Below, in pieces: positions 24,363 to 34,486 of a DNA stretch of 64,000 nt. The notes beneath the pieces were generated by a model. The model searched no databases. It was not told the origin of the DNA and saw nothing but the letters and a program-made list of their open reading frames with translations. The position numbers and the translations under genes are program-made. Where the stretch lies: the NCBI GenBank assembly GCA_023078555.1, contig CM041198.1, positions 956,856-1,020,855 on the forward strand, given 5' to 3'. Within the stretch, counting starts at the first letter, position 1. The number at the start of each line of letters is the position of its first letter. This DNA comes from Ulva prolifera (taxonomy: Eukaryota; Chlorophyta; Ulvophyceae; Ulvales; Ulvaceae).

Positions 24363-25657
24363 ATGCGATCGGCATTGTCACAATGCCCACGCGGTGTTTC
24401 CACCACAGTGCAGCGCAGGCGCTGGGCAGACAACAACAGCTCATTACCTGATGACCTAGCCCGGTGTTTGGCGACATGTTCATACGACTGTCGTAAGTTG
24501 ATGACGTGTGGCGGTTGTGCCTTGGAGGAGCCCACTGCGATCGCATGTAACGCCAGTGAAGAGCGAAGGGTACGCACATGCTTGCCTAAGTTGTTCGCAA
24601 TGAATCCGGGCGTTCATGTCCTGGACGCTGTTCTGCCTGTGCGAGCCCAAGTGCTTACGCATTCCTTACGACACGGCCTATGAGCTCCTTGTCGGTTTGG
24701 CTTCATGTAATGTCTTAGTCTCATGAGCTGTCAGGAAGCAGTCCTGACGTGCGAGTGCAGGAGCTTGAGCGAGTGTATCTTGAAGCTGAATTTCCCATCT
24801 TAGACGACAGCAGCTTGGAGTTGCCTTCGCGCCGTCTCAGCAGACGGATATCAGACACAGAGAAACGGCTTCTTGACTTGGTGTTTCCAGTGCAACTCAG
24901 TGGACCGCCTGGACCGCCACAGAGCAAAGAGAAAAAAGAAGATTTTTATGCCAATGTCGGCGATGCAATCCGCACCCTTCGCGAGGACGTACCCACCTGC
25001 CTTAAGGACGATATACGCTGTGCGATCCTGGAATACAACATCTTGGTGTAAGCTGGAGCTATCATCAATGCCATGGAAAGAAGCATCGTGCAACACCACC
25101 TGGAGCCCTCATACAGCATCTTGCTGTGGTGTTACAGTGCTAGTATGTGCAGATGACATTTATCGTGATGACATCACATTCCGCGATCCTCGCAACTGCT
25201 TTTCTGGACTCAAAAATTACAAGATCATCTTCTGGAGCTTGCGCTTTCATGGGCGATTGTTCTTCAAGGAGTTGTATGTGGAGGTAAGGCGCATCTGGCA
25301 GAAAGATGATCACACCATTTTCTTACGCTGGACTGTACATGGCTTCCCACGCTTGCCGTGGGATCAGGAAGGAACTTTTGATGGGGTTTCGACGTACAAG
25401 CTGGACTCCCATGGCAAGGTTTGCCCTTCTTCTCTCTTTTGATTGGACATCAACTGAAGCGCTATCCACTTGCTTGGCTGCTGTTCAATTGTTGATTGTG
25501 ACAGTTGTCCTTTTTGCAGATCTATGAGCACAAGATTGACAACGTCATCATGTCAGATCCGCCCATGCAAAGAGTGCCATACCTGGTTCGGCTGTCATTG
25601 TCGCCCGTGCAGCAGCCATTCCCGTCTCCTTGCACCAGTAGCGATCATTCTCCATGA
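24363..25657 (+). CDS. DUF2358 (SnoaL-like) protein, plastid-targeted
   Basis: Four exons, 24363-24638, 24761-25019, 25153-25418 and 25520-25657, close in phase to 312 aa. The core FYANVGDAIRTLREDVPTCL, then the exon-joined YDIYRDDITFRDP, LKNYKIIFWSLRFHGR, EVRRIWQ, TIFLRWTVHGFPRLPW and STYKLDSHGKIYEHKID match the plant, algal and cyanobacterial DUF2358 family. The family has a SnoaL/NTF2-like alpha+beta barrel and no proven enzymatic activity. The N-terminal ~90 residues are rich in Arg, Ser and Cys with few acids, consistent with a chloroplast transit peptide. The exon 1 to exon 2 join (24639/24760) is the least certain; the later joins are dictated by the conserved motifs. A TGTAA is at 25830-25834. 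Confidence 0.87.
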
Positions 25658-26733
25658 GTTGATTTGGAGCGGCTTTTAGTATTTGACAGACCACGATGCC
25701 ACTTCCGGGACACCAGATGTATATGTGATGTACATCAGCCAGATGACTTTGTGATTGTGGTTGGAAACATTTGTTACAAGCTTTTTTATGACTGCATGTG
25801 TATGCTGGGATCAAGCTGCTTAATGAAAGTGTAATTTGATAACCGTAGGTTGGGTGTGATGAGCACTTACAACAGCGTTCAACCCACATTTCTTTTGTCG
25901 TAACAGCGGTTGAATCAACGAAATCATGTGCTTGAAGATGGAAATTGCTGAAGCATATACAATGGACATGTAACAATCCGGTCACAAAAATCATCAACCC
26001 ACTGCCGCTTCTGCCACCTGATGCCGCATTGAAGCCTCCCTATTGGCATCGCAGTGTGATGTTCCACATGGATTTTTGTTTCACCGGCTCCATGTGTGCC
26101 TTTGTCCTGAGCTGTGTACCATACGTCCATCGTTACGTTTTCCTCATACTGGATCGATGAGGATGCCATTTCTGTTTGGCTGTGCTTTTGGCACTGGCAA
26201 CTGCTTCTGGCATTTTGCAAGCTAGCTGAATTGCCTGAAGAAGTGAAGATTTGCCTACTTTGAGAAATGTGCTCGGAAGGTCTAGACACAATGGAGTCAC
26301 TGTTTGAGTGCAGTAATGTACATTGGCTGTCCAGTGAGTGAGGCTGCCGTTTGCAAGCCGTACATACGTCCGATGAATGTGTACAGGCAAGACAGCAAAC
26401 TCCCGTCTGCCAGGGTTCGGAAACTGAGGTGCACGCATGGTTAGAACTTGAGCAAGACATCGCACACAGTTTATGGCACCCATACACCAATCATGGTCTC
26501 TCCCTGCAGTGGCCATATGTTCTTGGAAACCGAAATACAACAATAAGTGCTAACATTAGCATCGAGCGATCACAGTCGGTGGCATGTGCAAAGGAGAACC
26601 AGATCTGGTGGTCTGCCATGCGCTGCGTACTTAGCAAAGCCATGCATGGATAAACACAATGAGAGTGGCCATGATTTTCTGTCATCACAAACCTGCTGGT
26701 TCGAATCACGATTTACATGGCGAGAACACAGCA
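25658..26733. other. Convergent spacer between the DUF2358 and FHA genes
   Basis: About 1.1 kb between two convergent 3' ends. Long minus-strand open frames (for example 26543-26133) have no family match and lie downstream of the FHA-gene stop. The minus-strand TGTAA at 26713-26717 is just past that stop. Confidence 0.5.
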
Positions 26734-27581
26734 CTACGCAGGGCAGGGCGGGGGCCTCAAGCATAGGCGGACGATTGCTTCTGGATTGACTTGGAAAAGT
26801 AGTGCAATGCCACCCACTTCAATTAAGCTTAGGTGAGGCACTTTAATCTTGTGACCCATAGGAACAACTACATTGTTGACACTTAGGGTCTGCTTTCCAA
26901 TGTTGTGTAGTATGAAACCGTAGCTCAGGTCAAGGTCTATGAAACAAGTATAGCGCGAGATGTTAGTCTCCGCCCCTTCCAGCGTCAGATCTATGTCAAC
27001 CTACACATCATATCACACGGTGATGGTCAGCAGGATCACAATGTGCATAGCACTTGATAAACGTTCTGACACGTGACGAACCATGCATGCAGGGATATGG
27101 GACGTACTTTACCCTTGTACACGCTAGTGCGTCCAAGAGAAACCGTGCTTTGATGAACATAGTACCTTGAACGTTTGCCTGTCAGCACAGCACACGCATC
27201 ACGCCGATCGAGCTCAGTTGCAAGGACAAATGCCGCAGTTTGCTCCATTTTCGCTGTCATGCCAAGACCTTCTACTTGCTTGTTCATCGCATTGAGCAGG
27301 TCGTCCGTCTCGCCAGGACGGCAGGCTCCGCTTGTTGTGTTCTGTGTTCCAGGCGCGTTTGCTGCCACAGTGTGGTGTGCAGCGATGTCATGTTCGAGAA
27401 GGGCAGCTGCATCGCTTGGGGCTGCACTGGTAAGTGTATTGCTTCGCAACTGCACCAAATCGGGGACAAGCTTGACGAACGATGAGTGTGCTGCTTCGTA
27501 CTGCCTTTTCAGGTCTTTCACTGTTTGCAGTTGCTGCTGTAACACCGTTATCTGGTACTCTTGCATCACCGCGGAATAGCA
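26734..27581 (-). CDS. FHA-domain protein, microspherule protein 1 (MCRS1)-like, 5' incomplete
   Basis: Two exons are supported, 27581-27108 and 27000-26734, joined in phase 0 at GGTAAA|GTACGT. The first has a coiled coil (EYQITVLQQQLQTVKDLKRQ) and ends by entering an FHA domain (AVLTGKRSRYYV, VSLGRTS). The second continues as VDIDLTLEG, ISRYTCFID, GFILHNIGKQTLSVNN, VPMGHKIKVPHLSLIEVGG and LLFQVNPEA. The pattern Y-x-V...LGR-x-T...VDIDL-x-LEG...ISR is that of the C-terminal FHA domain of MCRS1/MSP58, a subunit of INO80/NSL chromatin complexes that reads phosphothreonine. The conserved Arg and Ser of the phospho-peptide site (LGR, ISR) are present. Upstream exons were not resolved: a phase-1 candidate ending at 28028 does not connect in phase to 27581. 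The N-terminal MCRS domain was not found. Confidence 0.75.
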
Positions 27582-28462
27582 CTGCACACGAAAGTACAAG
27601 AAGTTTGTGCCCTGATGGCTGTGGCGATGGCTAAGGTTTATGTTGTCTGATCGTTGCCTTCAGGCTGTGGGTGGTGGTATGTTTGTGGCCATATGAAAGA
27701 TCAGTGCTGATTTGCGAAACAACGTAAAGGAAACAGATGATGCATTCCCCTTGCACGCGACTTGACAGCTAGAGACTTGCAAGGGTCCTTGTTTGCAGCG
27801 CGGTGTCCAACGCAAGCCTGGCATTGCACAATTTGCCGCGCTGTATCGAGGATGTGTAGGCCGGGCTTGACCTGCCTGTGGCAAACGATCTGTGATTGTT
27901 CTTCAGAGTGACTGCTGAAGTATCAATGTTCATGTCAGCTGTGCACGGTAGATGTGACGAGTTGAGTTGCTTGAAACGGTTGCAGCTCCTAGCTGCTTCC
28001 TGCCACACCCGACAATTTCAGGCTTACCGATCACAGTGACACTGTTTGATCCCAATCTCGACGTCAGGATAGCATTCCGGTGAACTGTCAATTTGCTGCA
28101 ACTCGTCAGATCCCCGAGAGTCTTGAGCGTCTCCGTCACCAGGCTCTTCCGCACAGCAAACCATTTTGCGTCCCAACAGAGTAAGTGACGCACAAAGCAG
28201 CATATATTAACGTGGTGGTCTGTAGTGTCTGTAGTGGAAGTTGTGCGAGCGCGCGGAGCGATTCTGGACAGTAAGAACGCCTATACAGACATGCCGTCCA
28301 GATATTGCAATGCCGCGTAAGCCTTTACAAATGTGTTTCGCCACGCACCGACAGACCTGACGCCGACCATCACGAAGGTATGTTTTGGGGGGGGTTGTCG
28401 TGGCGTGCACTCCGTGCTGTTTTGCAAGGTGTCCCTGCATGGGGAGCATCAGAGATTAGAGC

Positions 28463-28750
28463 ATGTCCCATAATAGCACAATTTGCATGGTCGGTGTATC
28501 AAAACATACAGATAAAATGATCCACTGCATGTTAGAAGACCCAGACAGACTGCATAACATTGCCGTCACTCAAAGCGAAGACCCACCTAGCACACAGACC
28601 AAAACAGCACAACCACCAGCTCAAGCCGAATTGTCCCTGGTTGGCGGGCAAGATCTCATTGCATCTTACTCTTCATCCAGTCTGCTTTCAGTCTCAGCAC
28701 TGCTAGGGGTTGATAAAAATGATGATGATACTGATGATGAGAAGATGTAA
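28463..28750 (+). CDS. Hypothetical 95-aa ORF with acidic tail
   Basis: An ATG frame immediately after an in-frame stop, ending VDKNDDDTDDEKM-stop. Composition is balanced and low in Cys, unlike neighbouring shadow frames. No domain is recognised. It lies upstream of, and divergent from, the FHA gene. It could be a small gene, a terminal exon of an unresolved plus-strand gene, or chance. Confidence 0.25.
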   Translation: MSHNSTICMVGVSKHTDKMIHCMLEDPDRLHNIAVTQSEDPPSTQTKTAQPPAQAELSLVGGQDLIASYSSSSLLSVSALLGVDKNDDDTDDEKM

Positions 28751-28844
28751 TGATTGCACTTGCGTAGCGGAGGCCAGGGTGGCCTACATCACTGGGACCA
28801 TCATTGTGATCGCCCGTACCGCATGCACCGGTGTGGTGACCTAG

Positions 28845-28864
28845 GTTACTGCAGCTGCAGTAAC
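28845..28864. repeat. Perfect 20-bp palindrome
   Basis: GTTACTGCAG followed by its exact reverse complement CTGCAGTAAC, with no loop, in the spacer left of the nested retroposons. Confidence 0.9.
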
Positions 28865-29147
28865 ATCAGGTCTGCGAACAGCCCAACTATGCATCGCTAG
28901 AGAGGGTCACAGCTGAAGAAGAGGGTCGCACACAGCACACAGACCCAGGGTGCTGATCACGCTGCCACCAATGCTGCACATTACTGTCAGGCGCCTACGA
29001 ATCCTGTCGGCATGCATCTCAATGCTTCTTCAAGACAGCATTCCACTTCGGACTGTGCTGGCGGCTGTGCATGCAGAGCCCGAATATGCTTGAGTGCAGA
29101 TACTCGCAGCAGCTCCGATGCAGGTGTTTGCAGACACACGGAGCTGC

Positions 29148-30156
29148 GTGTAGCCCGCCATTGGGGCGCGGCCGGGTGATTTGGGGAGGCTGGGCTGGTC
29201 TTTGGGGGTTGTGGGTATGTGTTCGCGGGTGGACGGGGTGGTGTGCAGGGGCTGAGCGGAGGGGGGTTGTGCTGGGGGAGGCGGGGGCCACCCCGGGGCG
29301 GGGGTTGTTGTTGGGGTTTCGCTATTTCTGTGCTTGGCGGCCTTGGCTGCATGTGCTGTCGAGGCTCTTGCACCTGGCTGGTGGGCGTGTGGGGGTGGGC
29401 GTGTGGTGGGGGTGGGCGTGTGGGTGTGCTTGTGGGTGTTGGGTGGGAGGCTTGTGTGTTACAAAGGAAAAGCCGGAGGGGCCGGTAGCACCGCCAGGAC
29501 AACGAGGGAGAACACAAACAACGCAATGCGCACGCAACAGGAGAGCCACGGCCAACGTCAAGGCACAACAAGTACCCACACACTCCCACTCCCACACACT
29601 CCCACACGCACCCACCCCCACACGCACCCACACACCGACACCTGACCCACGCACCCGCACGCGGTCCAGACCCCACCCCAACACACGACCCCGCCGCCCG
29701 CGCGGCCGCGGCAGCCCCATGCGGCGGCCTGGCCGGCGCCTGCCCCATGCGAAAGCCGCCGGGTGCCCCCAGGACCCCCACCCCAATGCCAGGCCAGCCC
29801 CGAGCGCCGGAACAACACACACGGGGCCACCCCCATCTGCCAACCCACCCGGAATGGAGCACGCCCGCGGCACACCGTGCCCGGGGGTTGGGGCACACGG
29901 CAGAGGCGGCACACGCTGCCTGTCGCGGACGACGCCCAGCCCGCGAGAGAGCGGCAAGGACGCCGCGGGCGGCGCGCCGGGAGGCTTGTGTGTGGGGAGG
30001 CTTGTGTTTGTTGCTGGGTCGGTGTGGCCGGCGCGGGTGCTGACGTTGCGTGGGTGTGTTGATGTGTGCTGCGTGTGTGTGGCTTGTTGCGTGGTGTGCG
30101 GTTCCCCTGGTTATTGCTCGTGGTGCTACCTGCCTTGCTTGCTTTGTCCTTGTAAC
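29148..30156 (+). mobile_element. Outer retroposon copy, 1009 bp including a nested insertion
   Basis: ACACACGGAGCTGC occurs directly at 29134-29147 and 30157-30170, bracketing the element. The right end reads GGTGCTACCTGCC, TTGCTTGCTTTGTCCTTGTAA immediately before the duplication, and this is the conserved 3' end of the family. Body: GC-rich with long G/T-rich low-complexity stretches. Without the nested copy and its duplication it is about 475 bp. The long open frames across it on both strands are due to composition. Confidence 0.82.
29459..29978 (-). mobile_element. Nested retroposon copy, 520 bp, opposite orientation
   Basis: GGGAGGCTTGTGTG occurs directly at 29445-29458 and 29979-29992. 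Between them the sequence starts TTACAAAGGAAAAGCCGG and GGTAGCACCGCC, the reverse complement of the family 3' end, and continues into C/A-rich and GC-rich body. It is therefore a later insertion into the outer element in the opposite orientation, with its own 14-bp target-site duplication. Confidence 0.8.
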
Positions 30157-30494
30157 ACACACGGAGCTGCCCCGTGCCCCGCCACGCGTGACAACCGGGG
30201 CCAGAGCCTGCGGCGCTGCGCAATGCATAGTCTTGACCAGCGTCACAACCTTATACAGGAAGCTCATGCATTATGCTCCCGTACACGACGTCCCGACAAT
30301 GTTCACCACAGTCGGGCGCTTAGCGTTGCTGTATAGATCGCCCTTTCGGCATACAACGTGACTCGTGCGATGCGGTTTTGATGTTTGGCTTGCTCTTGAT
30401 TGATAGTCGATGACTTGTCAAAGCTGCTTGTGAACTTGCAAGGCTTCGCGCCTATACGGCCCAGGCTGACTTTGACGCGCATGTAAGGATCATT

Positions 30495-31092
30495 ATGGAA
30501 GAATTGGGCTTCGGAGGCCCTTTGAGGCAGGTCTCATACGAAAACACGTACATCACTACACCAGAGGAGTACGGTCCGCAAACAAAGTTCGAACGGCACA
30601 AAGTATACGAAGTTCTGGTCCAAATGCTCAAAGCACACTTGGAAGGTCAGCAGTATGATCCCGTCAAAAGTAGTCAGATCAGCAAGATGCTCGCAGATGA
30701 TCTACGCGAAGCAGTGCGTACCCACTGGCGTTCCCTTTGCATTCCACGACACGAGTTGAATGCACATGCCAGCTGTCATCTTGCCGTTGAACCTACTAGC
30801 CGTCTAAGAGAGGGGCATATAGAGGCATCTTGCTGCGAAGAGACTGCATCATGGCACTCACTCAGTGCCGGCACAAGAATCTCAGTGTCAGAAGTTGTTG
30901 CAGGTCAAAGCTCTCGGCTATGAGAGATACAAGCTCATCGTTCAGGTTACTCTAGGCCAGAAGAAGGGCCAGGCAATGCGGCTGGTGTCCAGGTGCCTGT
31001 GGGACACTGCCACAGATAACTTTGCGACGGCATACTACGAGAACGACAGCCTATATTGTGTTTGTCAATGTTATGGCCTTTACATTGAATGA
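30495..31092 (+). CDS. TCTEX1-domain dynein light chain (DYNLT2B/TCTEX1D2-like)
   Basis: Two exons, 30495-30713 and 30892-31092 (an alternative acceptor at 30904 is also in phase), give about 139 aa. The N terminus has YENTYITTPE, QTKFERHKVYEVLVQMLKAH, then YDPVKSSQISKMLADDLREA. The second exon has KALGYERYKLIVQVTLGQKKGQ, VSRCLWDTATDNFATAYY and ENDSLYCV. This is the complete Tctex1 fold, with the R-C-x-W-D and N-D-S-L-(Y/F)-C signatures of the TCTEX1D2 subgroup, a light chain of the retrograde intraflagellar transport (dynein-2) motor and of ciliary complexes. It supports a flagellated organism. A TGTAA is at 31295-31299. Confidence 0.88.
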
Positions 31093-32809
31093 GTTAATTA
31101 TCGCCCAGGGACACCAGTTGTTTTGCAAGGTCATCCGATCCTTTGGCATGGATTTTGCCCTGATGTTGCAGTCAGCGGCAGCATCAGCAGTTTTGAAGTA
31201 TGGCTTGCGTGGTTCACGATGCATAGTGCAAGCAAGCGTCAGCATAGCTGGGCTCGTACCTACATGTCATGGTGCCTTTCCAGGGGTACAGCAATGTAAG
31301 ATGCATTCCTATTTCTTCATGGACAGTGCTGAACTGCAGAGCGGTGTTTCCTTTCAATTCGGTTGTAAATTTTGTTATAGCACACATGGGAAGATCCGAC
31401 AGAAGCTAGCATCAAATCTCGTATGCAGAGATTCTCCTTAGGATATATATATCCTTTTCATAAATATCCAGACCGGGATGGAGCCATGTCTCATGTGCAG
31501 CGACATGCTGCGCATCCGTATATTTGACCCTACATGCACTGGTGGTGGTGTATCTGTGCTCTGGCGTCAGATGATCCCGATGCTGCAGAATTTCAATATA
31601 TGGAACAGGTATGCAAACTGCGTCATACAAGGCTGGTGCTGCAGCCTGCATCGTGGCCTTGTCACTGCAGCGACTGGGCATGGAGGCAGGTGCAGTGCAC
31701 GACGAGCATGCCCCGGCACATGTGCTCACAGCTCAAAAACAAGGGCTGCCGTCGCACAAGCCCTGAGCTGAAACGGTCCATGCCAACCAGCTTACTCATG
31801 GCAGAATACTCCCTCGACCACATATACAAAGCTGTTTTCAATGGAAGTAAACATCTTCCCCAGACTCCTCACACCTTGGCCGTGGAGCATATCACCTGCC
31901 GACGGGCGCTCATCAAGCCCTTCTCACTTGTCCCGTGAGGTGGTAAATATCCTCCACATGTCTCAGGCCGCCTGTGCACCATGCCTCCTGAAGCACCAGT
32001 TCCAAGCACACATATATGCACGGCATTGCCAAGAAAAAAACGAGACTATCAGAATGTGTGGGTGAATGATTACACGTCAAACATCATGATGGAACACAAG
32101 GGTATGGTGTGACTGCTACTAAGCAACCTTCATAAACAGATGGCATCGTACACGTGGGCATCAGTGCATTTGATTTCGGCCTGTCTTGTCTGTGCTCTTC
32201 ATAACAAATGGACTGGTGCTCCTTGCAGGCGCTGCTACCAGACACACTCCCATTTTGAACATGAGCATGCTCAATCAGGTGCAGGCTCATGAGCGGAGCA
32301 AGGATGGACATGTAATCTGGTGAAGATCTGTTTGGGATCATGTAGCAATGCCTGTGAGCGCTGATCGTGGAAATGCGCCCTCCTGTGTATAATTCTGCGA
32401 TCACTTTGCCTCAGATGCAGCCATCTGTTGAAACAGGGTGTTCTTGAGTTGCCATTGCCAGACATGTCCCGGATGAATCGTTTCTCAAAAGCCATAACAA
32501 GTCTCCCCAACAAACGACACGGCGCGTCTTTCGGATTGGGGCACTCTGCGCAAGGTAACGAGGTTAGGCGTGCGGTCAGTGTCCTGCCATGCATCGGCTC
32601 CCCTTCGCCACGCACCAGCCTGCGCGCCAAGTGTGATCGGTGACCCGTCTGTCCACGAAGCGAAAATTGTAAGGATGTCTAGAAGTGATGTGTATCTGCA
32701 TGTTGAAATTTCCGTTTGTTATTAGTCACGTCGTTATTAGTGCATGTAGACCGTCATTGACCAGCTGTACCCGATCACGGCCAAGGGCATCGGTGACTAG
32801 AAATCAAGA
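31093..32809. other. Spacer between the TCTEX1 and proteasome genes
   Basis: About 1.7 kb. Open frames on the minus strand at 32630-32271 and 32404-32084 are modestly long but carry no recognised motif and no convincing splice chain. No RNA gene is seen. Confidence 0.45.
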
Positions 32810-34127
32810 ATGTTCAGAAATCAGGTGACCTTCTCAAACGTGTTGTGTGGCGGTGGTCTTTCGCAGTGATAGTAACTCACCTCTGGTGTGTGCAGTACGA
32901 TACCGACGTCACGACATGGAGTCCTCAAGGCCGCCTTTTCCAAGTCGAATATGCAATGGAGGCAGTCAAGCAAGGTAGTTGCACCGTTGGGATCGTGGTG
33001 CGTCTTCAACTGCTCTGGCTGGGAATGCCAGAAGCCGCGAATGAAAACACTTGAGCAGATCTGGCCGCGGTCTGAACAGTGAAACATTCCTGAATCTGCC
33101 TTCCAACGCTGTGAGTCACATTTTCCGACAGCTATCCTTCGTGTTCATGCAGGGCAAGGATTACTCTGTTCTAGCCACTCTGAACAGGACACAGTCCGAG
33201 TTATCGTCCACGATCAAGAAGATATTCAAATGTGATGATCACATGGGAATAGCCGTGTCCGGTGTCACTGCCGATGGTCGAATCATGTGCAAATTCATTC
33301 GGGGAGAGTGCCTAAACCACAGGTGCGCTTGTGATGTGCCAGTGCTTTGCATGGCAAGTCTTGCTTTGGAGGTTGGTCACAGGCACTCAGAGGACCATAC
33401 ACCGCGCATGTCCCTCTTGAGTGGTGAGTGCGAAATGCAGGTTTGTCTTTGAGAGTAGTCTTCCGGTCGGCAGGCTCGTGCGTGCCGTTGCGGATAAGAA
33501 TCAGGTTTGCTTCGCAACTCCATTGATTGGAAGGCATTCATGAAGCAGAAGGGACACTTGTAACCAGCGACGTTCATGATATGTGAAAAAACAATGCAGG
33601 TGTGCACTCAGAGGTCCTGGACACGTCCATATGGCGTCGGGCTTCTGGTTGTCGGTGTCGACAGCTCAGGCCCGCAGCTATATCAGACATGTCCATCTGG
33701 CCAATTCTGGAAGTACAAGGCCATGGCTATTGGCGCGCGGTCGCAAGCTGCAAAGACCTATCTGGAACGCAAGCTTGAGGAATTCCCCACCTGCAGCCAA
33801 GAAGAATTGATGATGCATGCACTCTTCGCGCTCCAGGTATTCATCTGACTGCTGATATAGAAGTGTACCCGACAGGCCGACTGGGCAGCTAATGGTGCTT
33901 AGTGCATTGTTCATTCATAGAATTCATGACTGCAGGCTTCACAACAGGATGGCGACATCACCACAGACAATGTTACGATAGCTGTGGTCGGCCGAGACCA
34001 GCCCTTCACTTTGATAGAGGGTGAAGCACTTTCGCCTTTTGTAGCTCAGCTGGAAAATGAGGGCGAACAGCCTGCCGCAGGGGAAGGGCAGGTGGAGGGT
34101 GATGGGGCTGCCCAAATGGAAACTTAG
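32810..34127 (+). CDS. PSMA1: 20S proteasome subunit alpha-6 (PSMA1/PAF type)
   Basis: Six exons, 32810-32824, 32896-32997, 33153-33322, 33441-33504, 33600-33836 and 33936-34127, close in phase to 259 aa. The first exon is only five codons (MFRNQ). Then come [20 protein letters not shown] (the alpha-subunit N-terminal signature), [82 protein letters not shown] and AAKTYLER. These fix it as alpha-6 (PSMA1) rather than another alpha subunit. The C-terminal tail is Gly/Glu-rich ([18 protein letters not shown]), as in other alpha-6 tails. The subunit forms part of the gated outer ring of the proteasome. The end of exon 2 could be 32994 or 32997, a one-residue difference. Confidence 0.96.
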
Positions 34128-34486
34128 TGGGATATTTTGATATGGAATTATCCTGCATCCTTGAAAAATGCAATACCTGATGCCTGTAGGCGTCGCTGGA
34201 GCTGAGCTGAAGGTCCGATCGGCGGTGTATAGCCACAGCGAGTGTCCTCAGGGGCTCCGCGGCCCACCTGGCCCAGCTCTGTTCGCTCTGCTGAGCTCAG
34301 TCGGGTTGATCGCATGTTGGATGTTTATAGGTGCAGATTGTCACATTCGAGCCAGATGTAGACCACATGCCTTGCTGTTGCATGATGCTGTGGACGCGGA
34401 TACATCACGATTGCAAACGCCAGTGATCGCGCTGCTTCGACACATTATAGCTTGATCGGTTCTGTTTCCATCAATTTTCGCTATGC

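Noticed and set aside
26690..26715. tRNA-like B-box (GGTTCGAATC)
   Set aside because: No matching A-box, anticodon arm or acceptor stem upstream. It lies just past the FHA-gene stop.
29071..30336. 421-codon plus-strand and 426-codon minus-strand open frames
   Set aside because: They cover the nested retroposons on both strands at once, are dominated by Gly/Arg/Pro/Trp or Thr/His/Pro from G/T- and C/A-rich DNA, cross target-site duplications, and have no domain.
32084..32630. Overlapping minus-strand frames that could be exons
   Set aside because: Several splice combinations were tried; none gave a recognisable or phase-consistent protein.
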